A stretch of 22,431 nucleotides of DNA from an uncultured Bacilli bacterium (GCA_944359595.1 CALVSV010000017.1:1-22431), one strand, 5' to 3'; shown: positions 1 to 8,170, numbered from the stretch's first letter. Notes: generated from the sequence alone by a model not told the origin. Numbers and translations are program-made.

Positions 1-285
1 ATCACTGTTTTTAATTGGATGCTGGGGAGGAGAATTATCTATGTTATCAGTACTAGGATTAGTAGCGCTACTAATTAAATTACCACTAGAATTATATGTT
101 TGACCTTTTGAATTTGTATATGTATCACCACTATGACAATGATATTCATTATCATTTAAACCCCATTTTGTACAATTTGTACGACAATAATGACAACCAC
201 TACCATTAGTCTTCCCAGGATGTGCTAAAACCATATTAGGAATAAACAAAAGGATTAATATAAAAACACTTATTTTTTTAATCAT
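1..285 (-). CDS. Secreted YHYH-type Cys/His-rich protein (partial, C-terminus off the left edge)
   Basis: The first 95 residues are present and the reading frame is open to the left edge. The N-terminus is a signal peptide: MIKK, a hydrophobic core to about residue 19, and a likely cleavage after VLA (residue 21). The mature part opens with HPGKTNGSGCHYC (22-34), then CRTNCTKWG and YHCH (48-51). This Cys/His pattern is that of the small YHYH domain found on exported Firmicutes proteins, often beside nuclease or cell-wall domains; its function is not established, though metal binding is plausible. After residue 52 the visible part is a Ser/Thr/Asn-rich linker, so another domain may follow outside the window. 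The start is set by GGAGTGAG about 8 bases upstream. The gene has its own promoter (317-345). Confidence 0.75.
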   Translation of the reverse strand, partial: MIKKISVFILILLFIPNMVLAHPGKTNGSGCHYCRTNCTKWGLNDNEYHCHSGDTYTNSKGQTYNSSGNLISSATNPSTDNIDNSPPQHPIKNSD

Positions 286-316
286 ATAAATATCTCACTC
301 CAATAAATATAATTAA

Positions 317-345
317 ATTATATCAAAAACATATGTTTTTTTCAA
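317..345 (-). promoter_or_regulatory. Promoter of the YHYH-type gene, with a palindrome in the spacer
   Basis: On the minus strand: -35 TTGAAA (345-340), a 17-base spacer, and -10 TATAAT (322-317) preceded by TGA, an extended -10. The spacer holds the perfect 16-base palindrome AAAAACATATGTTTTT (325-340), a plausible operator or simply a hairpin. Confidence 0.7.
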
Positions 346-379
346 ATAAAATAATTATAAATTAATTTTAATAAAGCTA

Positions 380-408
380 TTGCGTATTTAACGTTATTAT
401 GATAAAAT
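380..408 (+). promoter_or_regulatory. Promoter of tRNA-Ser
   Basis: -35 TTGCGT (380-385), 17-base spacer, -10 TAAAAT (403-408) preceded by TGA (extended -10). The tRNA 5' end is 13 bases after the -10. Confidence 0.65.
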
Positions 409-421
409 ATTAAATGTCTTT

Positions 422-512
422 GGAGAAATACTCAAGAGGCTGAAGAGGCGCCCCTGCTAAGGGTGTAGACTGGGAAACTGGTGCGAGGGTTCAAATCCCT
501 CTTTCTCCGCCA
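422..512 (+). tRNA. tRNA-Ser (anticodon GCU, reads AGC/AGU), CCA encoded
   Basis: Full cloverleaf with a long class II variable arm. The acceptor stem is GGAGAAA (422-428) with TTTCTCC (502-508), discriminator G509 and an encoded CCA (510-512). The anticodon loop CTGCTAA (454-460) carries GCT at 456-458 on a five-pair stem. The T arm is GAGGG-TTCAAAT-CCCTC (485-501). The long variable arm and GCT anticodon identify serine. It is followed within 11 bases by a terminator. Confidence 0.97.
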
Positions 513-522
513 TGATGATTTT

Positions 523-543
523 AACTCATTAAATGAGTTTTTA
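523..543 (+). terminator. Terminator after tRNA-Ser
   Basis: A seven-pair stem AACTCAT/ATGAGTT (523-529, 533-539) with a three-base loop, followed by a short T-rich tail. It ends the tRNA transcript just before the ribosome site of the next gene. Confidence 0.7.
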
Positions 544-564
544 TTTAAATTTGGGGGTGAGGTT

Positions 565-1041
565 ATGGTTGATGAAATTACATTTAAATTGAAAAATTTA
601 AAAAAAGCTATAAAAGATAAAATGGACAAAGAAATTATCGACAATTTGAAACTTGAAATATATTCTTACTTATTAGGATATTTTGGCGCAGCGTATGATA
701 AAGATTTAGCGCATTCTATAAATAGTAAATATTCATTAGATTCTGTAATTACAAGCATACAAAATATATTAAATACTGATGATACTATTTTATTTAGTGA
801 GGATACTTCTCTTAATTCTATTACTAGTAGTATGAGTAATTTATGTAAAACTAAAGTTATTAGTGAAGATAAATGTGATATTGTACTTGATAATTTTATT
901 TTGGGATATTCGTACTATTTAAATAGTGGACGTAATGTAAAATGTAATTGCTATAATCAAGAATATTTGATATCTAAAAATTATCCGAAGATTAGTAAAA
1001 GATTAATAAGACAAAAACATTATGTTGATTTATTAAAGTAA
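565..1041 (+). CDS. Hypothetical protein, 158 aa
   Basis: I do not recognise this protein. It starts MVDEITFKLK at the ATG at 565, chosen because GGGGGTGAGG (553-562) lies just upstream; the same frame is open further 5', but that stretch lies inside the tRNA and cannot be coding. There is no signal peptide and no clear membrane segment. The N-terminal third is charged and helical (KNLKKAIKDK), the middle is Ser/Asp/Thr-rich, and the C-terminal 40 residues carry a CNCY pair and a basic run (KISKRLIRQK). It is a single-gene unit between the tRNA terminator and its own terminator at 1065-1091. It may rely on read-through from the tRNA promoter, since I see no separate promoter in the 20-base gap. 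Confidence 0.65.
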   Translation: MVDEITFKLKNLKKAIKDKMDKEIIDNLKLEIYSYLLGYFGAAYDKDLAHSINSKYSLDSVITSIQNILNTDDTILFSEDTSLNSITSSMSNLCKTKVISEDKCDIVLDNFILGYSYYLNSGRNVKCNCYNQEYLISKNYPKISKRLIRQKHYVDLLK

Positions 1042-1064
1042 AATAATTAATTGATTAAAAAATG

Positions 1065-1091
1065 AGATATGTTTGATTACATATCTTTTTT
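1065..1091 (+). terminator. Rho-independent terminator
   Basis: Stem AGATATGT/ACATATCT (1065-1072, 1079-1086), loop TTGATT, then a run of T to 1091. It closes the 565-1041 gene. Confidence 0.85.
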
Positions 1092-1132
1092 GAAATTTAA
1101 TCTTATTCCTAGGAAGTAGTGAAATATTATTG

Positions 1133-1138
1133 TATAAT
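1133..1138 (+). promoter_or_regulatory. Possible -10 of the restriction-modification locus
   Basis: TATAAT lies 46 bases before the methyltransferase ATG, but I find no convincing -35 at 16-18 bases upstream. It may be degenerate along with the locus. Confidence 0.35.
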
Positions 1139-1183
1139 ATATATATAATAATTAACAGTTATCTTAAAAAAGAAGTCTAACAA

Positions 1184-2194
1184 ATGAAAAAGAAAAAATT
1201 AAAAATACTTAGTTTATTTGCTGGCGCTGGTGGTTTAGATTTAGGTTTTGAAAAAGCGGGATTTTAAATTATATATGCAAATGAATATGATAAATCAATA
1301 TGGGAGACTTATGAAAATAATCATAAAACACCGTTAGATCATAGAGATATTAGAGAAATAATTCCAGAAGAATTGCCAGATTGTGATGGTATTATTGGTG
1401 GTCCTCCTTGTCAAAGTTGGAGTGAAGCTGGTTCGTTAAAAGGAATAAACGATTCTAGAGGTCAATTATTTTATGATTTTATTCGTATTTTAAAATCTAA
1501 AAGCCCAAAATTTTTTGTTGCAGAAAATGTATTAGGAATGTTATCTAAAAGACATCAAAAAGCTGTAGATAATTTTATAAAATTATTTGAAGAAGCAGGT
1601 TATGAAATGCACATAAAATTATTAAATGCTAACGACTATAATGTACCTCAAGATAGATTAGGTTTTTTTTTATTGGATTTAGAAAAGATTTAAATATAAA
1701 ATTTGAGTCCCCTACACCATGTGATTATAAACCTATATTAAAAGATGCAATTTATGATTTGAAGGATAGTGCTATTCCAGCACTCGAAAAAAAACAAGAC
1801 TAACGGTTCAAATTGTAAAATAAGTAATCATGAATATATGGTAGGTTCGTTTTCGACAATTTACATGTCCAGAAATAGAGTGAGAAATTGGAATGAGCCT
1901 TCCTTTACAATTCAAGCTGTTGGAAGACATGCGCCAATTCATCCTCAAGCGCCTAAAATGATTCGGGTGGAAAAAAACAGAAGAATTTTTAAGCCAGGGA
2001 AAGAAAATTTATATAGAAAATTATCGGTAAGAGAGTGCGCAAGAATTCAAACATTTCCAGATGAGTTTGTATTTTATTACAATGATGTAGTACCCGCTTA
2101 CAAAATGATTGGTAATGCTGTTTCTGTTAACCTTGCTAAAGCAGTAGCAGAACAAATAAAGAATAGTTTGGAGGTTTTAGATAATGAAGAGTAA
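1184..2194 (+). pseudogene. Broken C5 cytosine-specific DNA methyltransferase (HaeIII/NgoPII type)
   Basis: Read across its lesions this is a near-complete C5 methyltransferase of about 336 residues, the usual size for M.HaeIII relatives. Motif I (SLFAGAGGLDLGF) is near the start, then the catalytic PPCQSW (motif IV, around 1403-1420), AENV (VI), VPQDR (VIII), a target-recognition stretch ending in [25 protein letters not shown] (IX) and [12 protein letters not shown] (X). The recognition segment resembles GGCC-specific enzymes, so GGCC is the inferred target. Three lesions are visible. An in-frame TAA at 1265-1267 sits directly after motif I. The T-run 1663-1671 is one T short, shifting the frame in the IGFRKDL region. 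The A-run 1787-1794 has one A too many and restores the frame. The downstream endonuclease is also broken, which supports real decay. No catalytically complete product is expected. Confidence 0.9.
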
Positions 2195-2704
2195 TTTTTT
2201 AAAAGCAATGAACAATATGACATTATATAAATCTAATGAATTATTAAAATTTTATGTTAGTTAAAGAAGCACTAGAAAAGTATAGTGAAGTATTTTCATA
2301 TTTAGGAAATACTAGTAATCCACCAGATATGATTATTAAAGATGGTGATGCAATTGAAGTAAAAAAATTGAAGGATTTAATACATTAATGCTAAATAGTT
2401 CATATCCAAAACAAAAACTGTATAGCAGTTCACCAGAATAAAGAACAAAATTAAAATAGGTGTTGGAGTGATTGATGGTATAGAATTTATACATACGAAT
2501 GAGATTGGCAAATTAAAAAGAGTTGATCCACTTGGAATAACAAGTTTAAGAATAAGAGGTGTGTGGAATATAGAGAATCCAAAAGATAAGGATAAAAAAT
2601 TAGTAGAAGAAAATCCTTTTTTACAAATTGAAAATATAAAAATTAAAAATCCTAATAATCCTGCAAATTTAATAGATGAAATATTAATTCATTATCATAT
2701 ATAA
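2184..2704 (+). pseudogene. Broken NgoPII-type type II restriction endonuclease
   Basis: The ATG at 2184 overlaps the methyltransferase end, the usual arrangement for a cognate pair. Pieces of an NgoPII-family endonuclease appear in order but in different frames. [11 protein letters not shown]...FYVS stops at 2262. [18 protein letters not shown] with [17 protein letters not shown] follows from 2254 in another frame and carries the PD...D/E-x-K pattern expected of the nuclease core. [20 protein letters not shown] comes next, after an apparent one-base loss in the A-run 2361-2367. IGVGVIDGIEFIHTNEIG...RIRGVWNIENP (from about 2455) is in yet another frame. The locus spans about 170 codons, against roughly 270 for the family as I know it, so internal segments appear deleted. 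Assignment rests on motif memory, not a search. The 78-residue open frame at 2468 is a remnant, not a gene of its own. Confidence 0.75.
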
Positions 2705-2767
2705 TTTTTTAGATACATAGTAATACTAGATATAAAAGTATATATATAACGATTGTTGTGTCATTTT

Positions 2768-2800
2768 TGAATGTATTTACTATACATTCATTTATTTTTT
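2768..2800 (+). terminator. Rho-independent terminator after the restriction-modification remnant
   Basis: Nine-pair stem TGAATGTAT/ATACATTCA (2768-2776, 2782-2790), five-base loop, then a T-rich tail to 2800. Confidence 0.85.
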
Positions 2801-2801
2801 A

Positions 2802-2830
2802 TTGTCAATATTAATAATTTATTATATAAT
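2802..2830 (+). promoter_or_regulatory. Promoter of the GH25-like gene
   Basis: TTGTCA (2802-2807), 17-base spacer, TATAAT (2825-2830). AGGAG (2846-2850) is the ribosome site for the ATG at 2859. Confidence 0.8.
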
Positions 2831-2858
2831 TATTATATAATAATAAGGAGACGGTAAC

Positions 2859-4472
2859 ATGGAAATATATTTTGATTATAATAAATATATGTCAAGTTTA
2901 AGTGAGGTTATGTCATTAAAAAGTAATATAAATAATGTTATTGCATCTTGCACATTTAATGTGCCGGCAGATTTTGAAGGTGCAGGGCTTTTGAATACTA
3001 CAGTTGATATGATTAACAAATTAAATACAAAAGTAGAAAATATAATAAATGCATTAATGCAATGTATATCTATGCTAGAAAAAAATGATTTAATTACAGT
3101 AGAACCTACAACGCTAATGGCGGATTTGAACAGTATTATAAATTTTTCATTATTATCTAGTAGTAATATGGATTCTATTGCTAGTATATTACAATATGCT
3201 AATAAAGAAGAGATGATGGAATATGTTTCTAGGAATATGTTTAATAAATCTTTAACTGGAAATGATAAAGCAAAATTTGATACATATATGAATTACTTTA
3301 TGAATTACGATATTAAGTATTTTGAAAGTCATATTAGTGGAGATAAAGAAGAATATATGAAAGTTGCATATTTATATAATAAAGACTATTTAGAATTAGT
3401 TAATAATGGTAAAAATATTATGTCTAAAATTAATAATGAGGGAACATTTAACTTAAATAGTATAATATCTAAATATAAAAGTAATATGTTGTTAAATAAT
3501 TATGATTCTAATTATTTTTATGCGTTACTTGGTACTATGACATATCAAGAAGCAGTTAGTTATTTAAATACTGATATTAAAGAAGATAGTGGAAGAATAA
3601 GTAAATATCTTATTAATAAAACTGCAAATAAAATTAATTTAGGAACGGCTAATACGATGAATTTTGATGGAGAGGGGACATTGTCCGGCTATTTTGGTAT
3701 AGATGTTAAAAATGATACTAATTTGGAAGATTTTAAAAAATTAGTTACAAGTAATTCTAATTATGGAAGTGTTAAATTTGATGTAGGGCGTGACTTATCA
3801 CAGATGACTAAACCTAAATTTGTTATATTTAAATTGGGTGCAACATATACAAGTTCTTTACATGATAATGCAAAGCTTGCAGATGACAATTATAAGTGTT
3901 TAAATAATGTAAAAGATATGGTTCGAGTTTGTGAAAATGAAAAAATACCGTATGGATTTTATTATTATTCACAAGCAACTAGTGATATTGATGTAGATAT
4001 GGAAGCAAAATATATAAAAAATGCGTTAGATCATATAGAACCATCTACATATAATGTTTTACCATTATCAATCGATGTTGAAGAGTCAATATTTTCAGAT
4101 GGTGGAGAAGTTCCAACAAGGGTTGCGGTTAATGCACAAAATAGCGGGGTTGAACATCAAACAAAAATAGTAAATAACTTAATGAATAAAGTAAGAGATG
4201 AAAATAATATAGAAGTTAATACATATTTAAGTAGAGCAGGATATAATGAGTTAATAGATCATACAAAATTAGATGCAACTAACCAAAAAAATTGTTGGAT
4301 AGTTGATCCGTCTGCAGCACATGCAAACGATTTTGCTACAAATTATAAAGATGTAGTTGATAACACAGTTATGAGGCAAGTTGCTTTAGATGGTATAGTA
4401 AATAACGTTGATGTTGATGTAAACTTTATAGATTCAAATTATTATAATAACTTAGTAGAGAAATTAAATTAA
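2859..4472 (+). CDS. GH25 lysozyme-like protein with an N-terminal helical domain and no signal peptide, 537 aa
   Basis: The C-terminal part (about residues 276-525) resembles GH25 muramidases, which cut the MurNAc-GlcNAc bond of peptidoglycan. It opens with YFGIDVKND like the family's GIDVS start, then FVIFKLGATYT, the strand IPYGFYYYSQATS, the DxE pair LSIDVEES (D406, E408) where family catalytic acids sit, and a closing VNNVDVDVNFID resembling the usual 'vdlN' end. D282 matches another active-site acid. Residues 1-80 are helical (FDYNKYMSSLSEVM...LEKND) and hydrophilic without a signal peptide; they recall WXG100/LXG-type heads of type VII substrates, but this is inference. Residues 80-270 are an unrecognised helical, Asn-rich region. 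Promoter and ribosome site are good, and the stop lies inside a terminator. If exported it could remodel the cell wall or attack neighbours; lysis in a prophage context is less likely because no phage genes are nearby. Confidence 0.7.
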   Translation: MEIYFDYNKYMSSLSEVMSLKSNINNVIASCTFNVPADFEGAGLLNTTVDMINKLNTKVENIINALMQCISMLEKNDLITVEPTTLMADLNSIINFSLLSSSNMDSIASILQYANKEEMMEYVSRNMFNKSLTGNDKAKFDTYMNYFMNYDIKYFESHISGDKEEYMKVAYLYNKDYLELVNNGKNIMSKINNEGTFNLNSIISKYKSNMLLNNYDSNYFYALLGTMTYQEAVSYLNTDIKEDSGRISKYLINKTANKINLGTANTMNFDGEGTLSGYFGIDVKNDTNLEDFKKLVTSNSNYGSVKFDVGRDLSQMTKPKFVIFKLGATYTSSLHDNAKLADDNYKCLNNVKDMVRVCENEKIPYGFYYYSQATSDIDVDMEAKYIKNALDHIEPSTYNVLPLSIDVEESIFSDGGEVPTRVAVNAQNSGVEHQTKIVNNLMNKVRDENNIEVNTYLSRAGYNELIDHTKLDATNQKNCWIVDPSAAHANDFATNYKDVVDNTVMRQVALDGIVNNVDVDVNFIDSNYYNNLVEKLN

Positions 4473-4488
4473 TTTAATTTCTTTTTTT
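4460..4488 (+). terminator. Terminator overlapping the GH25-like stop codon
   Basis: Inverted repeat GAAATTAAA/TTTAATTTC (4460-4468, 4473-4481) with loop TTAA, followed by seven T (4482-4488). It includes the TAA stop and abuts the CIRCE element of the next gene. Confidence 0.75.
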
Positions 4489-4513
4489 AGCACTCGCTCT
4501 TGACAAGTGCTAA
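4487..4513 (+). promoter_or_regulatory. CIRCE operator (HrcA binding site) of clpB
   Basis: TTAGCACTC, nine bases, AAGTGCTAA. The consensus is TTAGCACTC-N9-GAGTGCTAA, so 17 of 18 arm positions match. The -35 of the clpB promoter sits across the spacer and right arm, so bound HrcA repressor should block RNA polymerase until heat or protein-folding stress. Confidence 0.93.
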
Positions 4514-4527
4514 AAAGTGAGTATAAT
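4500..4527 (+). promoter_or_regulatory. clpB promoter inside the CIRCE element
   Basis: TTGACA (4500-4505, a perfect -35), 16-base spacer, TATAAT (4522-4527, a perfect -10). This is the strongest sigma-A-type promoter in the window, and it overlaps the HrcA operator. Confidence 0.9.
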
Positions 4528-4570
4528 AATAATTGTATGGGTTAAACCATATATGAAAGGGGATGTAAAT

Positions 4571-6676
4571 ATGAATAACGAGATGAATATTTTTGAAGAA
4601 GAAGTTAAAAACCCATTAGAAAAATATGGGAGAAATATAATAGAAGAAGTAAAAAAAGGTAAAGTTGATCCTGTAATTGGTAGGGATGAAGAAATAAGAA
4701 ATATAACAAGAATATTATCACGTAAAACAAAAAATAATCCTGTGTTAATTGGTGAAGCAGGTGTTGGTAAAACTGCGATTGTTGAAGGACTTGCACAACG
4801 TATAGTTAAAGGTGATGTACCTAATAGCTTAAAAAATAAAATTATTTGGGAACTCGATATGACAAGTTTGATTGCTGGAGCAAAATATCGTGGTGAATTT
4901 GAAGAAAGATTAAAAGCCGTACTTAATGAAATTAAAAAAAGTGAAGGTGAAATAATTTTATTTATTGATGAGATACATACTATAGTTGGTGCAGGTGGTG
5001 AGGGTGCGAATGATGCATCAAATATGTTAAAACCTTTACTTGCTCGTGGACAAATACATACTATTGGAGCAACAACATTAAACGAATATAGAAAGTATAT
5101 TGAAAAAGATAGTGCGCTTGAAAGACGTTTTCAAAAAGTAATTGTAAATCCTCCAACCGTTGAAGATACGATAACAATTCTTAGGGGACTTAAGAAAAGA
5201 TTTGAAGTGCATCATGGTGTAACGATTAAGGATAGAGCTTTAGTTGCTTCTGCAACCATGTCTGATAGATACATAACAGATAGATTCTTGCCCGATAAAG
5301 CTATCGATTTAATAGATGAAGCATGTGCAACTATTAAAGTGCAAATAGATTCAGTTCCTGCTGATTTAGATAATTTAACACGTAAGATTATGACTTTAGA
5401 AGTTGAGGCGCAAGCATTAAAAAAAGAAAAAGATGAGTTATCTAAAGCTCGTCGTGATGAGATAGCTAAGGAGTTAGAAAAATTAAAGGCAGAAGAAAAA
5501 GATTATAGAGATGCTTGGGAAAAAGAAAAGAAAATAAATCAACTTATTATAGATAAGAAAAGTGAAATAGAAAAAAATAATTTTTTACTTGAACAAGCAG
5601 AGAATAATTATGATTTAGAAACGATTGCTAGATTAAAACATGGTGTGTTACCAAAACTACAAAAAGAATTGGATGAACTAAAAAAAGAAGATGCAAATAA
5701 ATTAATAAGTGATATTGTTGATGAAGAAGATATAGCGTCTATAATATCTAAATGGACATCTATTCCTGTTGCGAAACTTGTATCAGGCGAAAAAGAAAAA
5801 CTTATGCATTTAGAAGATAACATGAAAAAACGTGTAATGGGTCAAGATGATGCAATTCATTTAGTTAGTGATGCAATAATACGTGCTCGTGCTGGTATTA
5901 AGGATCCTAATAGACCAATTGGTTCATTTATATTTTTAGGTCCTACTGGTGTAGGTAAAACAGAAGTAGCTAGAACTTTAGCTTATGAATTATTTGATGA
6001 TGAAAGACATATGATAAGAATTGATATGTCAGAATATATGGAATCTCATTCTGTAGCTAGACTTATTGGTGCTCCTCCAGGATATGTTGGATATGATGAA
6101 GGTGGTCAACTAACAGAAGCAGTAAGACGTAATCCATATAGTATAATATTATTTGATGAAATAGAAAAAGCCCATAGGGATATTTTCAATGTTTTGTTAC
6201 AAATATTAGATGATGGTCGTATTACTGATGGTCAAGGAAGAACAGTAGATTTTAAAAATACTATAATTATAATGACATCTAATTTAGGTAGTGAATATAT
6301 ATTAGATGGTGATGATAATCAAAAGGTCATGGATGAATTAAGAAAAAATTTTAGACCAGAATTTATAAATCGTATAGATGAGATTATAATATTTAATTCA
6401 TTAGATAAAAAAGTTATGACATCTATCTTAGATAAATTGATTAACGATTTACAAGATAGGTTAAAAAATAAAAATTTAAAAATTGAATTAACTCAAATTG
6501 CTAAAAATTATATTATAGAAAATGGTAGTGATACTATATATGGTGCTAGACCACTTAAAAGATATGTACAAAAAGAAATTGAAACTATGCTAGCTAAAGC
6601 TATAATAGAAGATAAAATAAAATTTGGTCAAACAATAATAATAGATATAGAAGATAATAAACTTGTTATAAAATAA
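4571..6676 (+). CDS. clpB: ClpB-type disaggregase lacking the N-terminal domain, 701 aa
   Basis: A two-ring Hsp100 ATPase that pulls proteins out of aggregates with DnaK. The first AAA+ module has Walker A GEAGVGKT (61-68), pore loop [11 protein letters not shown] (105-115), Walker B ILFIDE (129-134) and ALERRF (183-188). A coiled-coil middle domain (about 270-380) keeps the ClpB-specific segment [19 protein letters not shown]. The second module has GPTGVGKT (457-464), pore loop GYVGYDEGG (504-512), [10 protein letters not shown] (526-535) and [13 protein letters not shown] see no ClpP-docking loop, so this is ClpB and not ClpC. ClpB is usually about 860 residues. Here the N-domain of about 140 is absent and the protein starts 14 residues before the conserved LEKYG. 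The start at 4571 follows AAAGGGGATG; the frame is open further 5' but overlaps the promoter. It is regulated by CIRCE/HrcA. Confidence 0.93.
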   Translation: MNNEMNIFEEEVKNPLEKYGRNIIEEVKKGKVDPVIGRDEEIRNITRILSRKTKNNPVLIGEAGVGKTAIVEGLAQRIVKGDVPNSLKNKIIWELDMTSLIAGAKYRGEFEERLKAVLNEIKKSEGEIILFIDEIHTIVGAGGEGANDASNMLKPLLARGQIHTIGATTLNEYRKYIEKDSALERRFQKVIVNPPTVEDTITILRGLKKRFEVHHGVTIKDRALVASATMSDRYITDRFLPDKAIDLIDEACATIKVQIDSVPADLDNLTRKIMTLEVEAQALKKEKDELSKARRDEIAKELEKLKAEEKDYRDAWEKEKKINQLIIDKKSEIEKNNFLLEQAENNYDLETIARLKHGVLPKLQKELDELKKEDANKLISDIVDEEDIASIISKWTSIPVAKLVSGEKEKLMHLEDNMKKRVMGQDDAIHLVSDAIIRARAGIKDPNRPIGSFIFLGPTGVGKTEVARTLAYELFDDERHMIRIDMSEYMESHSVARLIGAPPGYVGYDEGGQLTEAVRRNPYSIILFDEIEKAHRDIFNVLLQILDDGRITDGQGRTVDFKNTIIIMTSNLGSEYILDGDDNQKVMDELRKNFRPEFINRIDEIIIFNSLDKKVMTSILDKLINDLQDRLKNKNLKIELTQIAKNYIIENGSDTIYGARPLKRYVQKEIETMLAKAIIEDKIKFGQTIIIDIEDNKLVIK

Positions 6677-6681
6677 ATAGC

Positions 6682-6717
6682 GATGCGTAAAATATTATGT
6701 TTTATGCATCTTTATTT
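6682..6717 (+). terminator. Rho-independent terminator of clpB
   Basis: Eleven-pair stem GATGCGTAAAA/TTTTATGCATC (6682-6692, 6700-6710) with one G-T pair, then TTTATTTT. Confidence 0.87.
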
Positions 6718-6726
6718 TAAATTTAA

Positions 6727-6755
6727 TTTACAACTTTGAATATAAATGCTATACT
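6727..6755 (+). promoter_or_regulatory. Promoter of the surface protein gene
   Basis: TTTACA (6727-6732), 17-base spacer, TATACT (6750-6755) preceded by TGC (extended -10). The layout is the same as the promoter at 11702-11730. Confidence 0.75.
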
Positions 6756-6781
6756 ATTTATATAAAGTAGAGGTGCTTTCT

Positions 6782-8170
6782 ATGAAAAAAAAGAAGAAAA
6801 AACAAAATATAAATAAGAAAAAATATTTAATTACTGGAATTATTTTCTTGTTTGTATTGTTAAGTGGTACTACTTTCGCGTATTTAATAAACACAAATTT
6901 AGGTGATGTAAATGAGTTTTTGGCTCTTAAAAATGTTGATATTGAATATGTAGATGGTGAGAGTATTAATTCTTCTGATTTACAATTACCTATGAACGAT
7001 GATGAAGTGGAACAATTTTCAACAGGAAATTCATTTACTGTAAAAAATAATTATTCTAAAGATATATATCTTAGATTTAAATTGATTGATTTAAATATTG
7101 ACTCTTCAACTACTACTGTTTTTAATGATGGTAATTTAAGATATGCATTATATCAAGGTAGTACAAAAATTGGTGGTGGTACACTTGCTAATTATGATGC
7201 TAATACTTATGAAGTTGTTTTATTAAATAATTATATGCAACAAGCTAGTACTAATAAAGAATATACATTATATGTATATATAAAAGATTCATGGCAAAAT
7301 CAAAACCACTTTTTAAATACAAACATTACTGGTAAAATAAGAGTAGAAGGATATGATAAAAAGTTACCTACTTTGGCTACTAAAATAATAGATAATAATA
7401 CAAATTTGCTAGAAAGTGTTGATAGTGATGGTACTACATATTATTTTAGTGGTAATGTAGATAATAATTATATTAAATTAGGAAATATGGATTTATTATG
7501 GAGAATTGTTAGAGTTAATGGTGATGGTACTATAAGATTGGTATCAGATGCATCTATTGGTAAGAGTAAATTTAATACAAACATCATAAATGAAAAGTAT
7601 GTAGGCTATACTTATAATGATACTGATACAAACGGAACTAATATTTTAAATACTTCTACAATTTATGAGTATTTAGAAAACTGGTATAATTCAAATATTG
7701 AAAATAATTATACTATTAGATGGTTGATAGCTAATTCAAGATATTGTAATGATACATCAATATCTAATCAAGATAATATTACATACGGTGCATCATCAAG
7801 AATAGATGGTGGAACTCCAACATTAGTATGTCCTGAATCGGATAAAGATTATGGTGGAGACTATAATTTAAAGATTGGGCTGTTAACAGCAGATGAAATA
7901 GCTTTAGCTGGTAATAGTACGGGTATATCTAGTTCAAACTTCTATTTAAATAAAGGTGTTAATTATTGGACAATGTCTCCAAGTGATTATGATAATTACG
8001 GCGCAAGTAATATAAATATGTATAATAATGATTTAATAAATTATGGGTATGTTGATGAAGAATTAGATGTTTTTCCTGTAATAAATATAAAATCTGATGT
8101 TTTATATGAAATTGGAGATGGAACTATAACGAATCCTTATATTATAGTATCAGATGAAGAACAACCATAA
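6782..8170 (+). CDS. Membrane-anchored or secreted surface protein, 462 aa
   Basis: A very basic N-terminus (MKKKKKKQN...KKK) precedes one hydrophobic segment (about residues 15-35, ending TTFAYLIN), so the protein is exported and may stay anchored or be cleaved. Residues 40-200 look like a beta-rich module resembling TasA/camelysin-type proteins (FTVKNNYSKDIYLRFKL, then strand repeats); this match is weak. The C-terminal half (about 208-455) is a Gly/Asn/Tyr-rich domain with WRIVRVNGDGTIRLV, IYEYLENWYNSN, GLLTADEIALAG, YWTMSPSDYDN and FPVINI, resembling DUF6273-like surface domains. I cannot assign a ligand. The start at 6782 is set by AGAGGTG (6769-6775); an upstream in-frame ATG at 6746 overlaps the -10 and is excluded. 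It is monocistronic, with its own promoter, but has no clear terminator before the rpmG promoter. Confidence 0.75.
   Translation: MKKKKKKQNINKKKYLITGIIFLFVLLSGTTFAYLINTNLGDVNEFLALKNVDIEYVDGESINSSDLQLPMNDDEVEQFSTGNSFTVKNNYSKDIYLRFKLIDLNIDSSTTTVFNDGNLRYALYQGSTKIGGGTLANYDANTYEVVLLNNYMQQASTNKEYTLYVYIKDSWQNQNHFLNTNITGKIRVEGYDKKLPTLATKIIDNNTNLLESVDSDGTTYYFSGNVDNNYIKLGNMDLLWRIVRVNGDGTIRLVSDASIGKSKFNTNIINEKYVGYTYNDTDTNGTNILNTSTIYEYLENWYNSNIENNYTIRWLIANSRYCNDTSISNQDNITYGASSRIDGGTPTLVCPESDKDYGGDYNLKIGLLTADEIALAGNSTGISSSNFYLNKGVNYWTMSPSDYDNYGASNINMYNNDLINYGYVDEELDVFPVINIKSDVLYEIGDGTITNPYIIVSDEEQP

Noticed and set aside
1373..2194. Programmed frameshifting or two separate small methyltransferase genes
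   Set aside because: The fragments align with one continuous M.HaeIII-type enzyme, have no separate ribosome sites, and an upstream nonsense codon separates motif I from the catalytic motif. A recoded gene would not need three events.
2468..2704. A 78-residue open frame as a gene of its own
   Set aside because: It is the tail of the broken endonuclease, begins mid-domain and has no usable ribosome site.
2705..2858. A small RNA or riboswitch in the 154-base gap before the GH25-like gene
   Set aside because: A terminator and a promoter account for it; I see no further conserved fold.
2859..4472. GH25-like gene as a prophage endolysin
   Set aside because: No holin, structural or integrase genes nearby, and the N-terminal 270 residues do not look like an endolysin.
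4605..4796. Minus-strand open frames opposite clpB and other long genes
   Set aside because: They are shadows of AT-rich coding DNA, with no ribosome sites and no recognisable protein features.
6746..6781. ATG at 6746 as start of the surface protein
   Set aside because: It overlaps the -10 box of the gene's own promoter; the ATG at 6782 has a good ribosome site.
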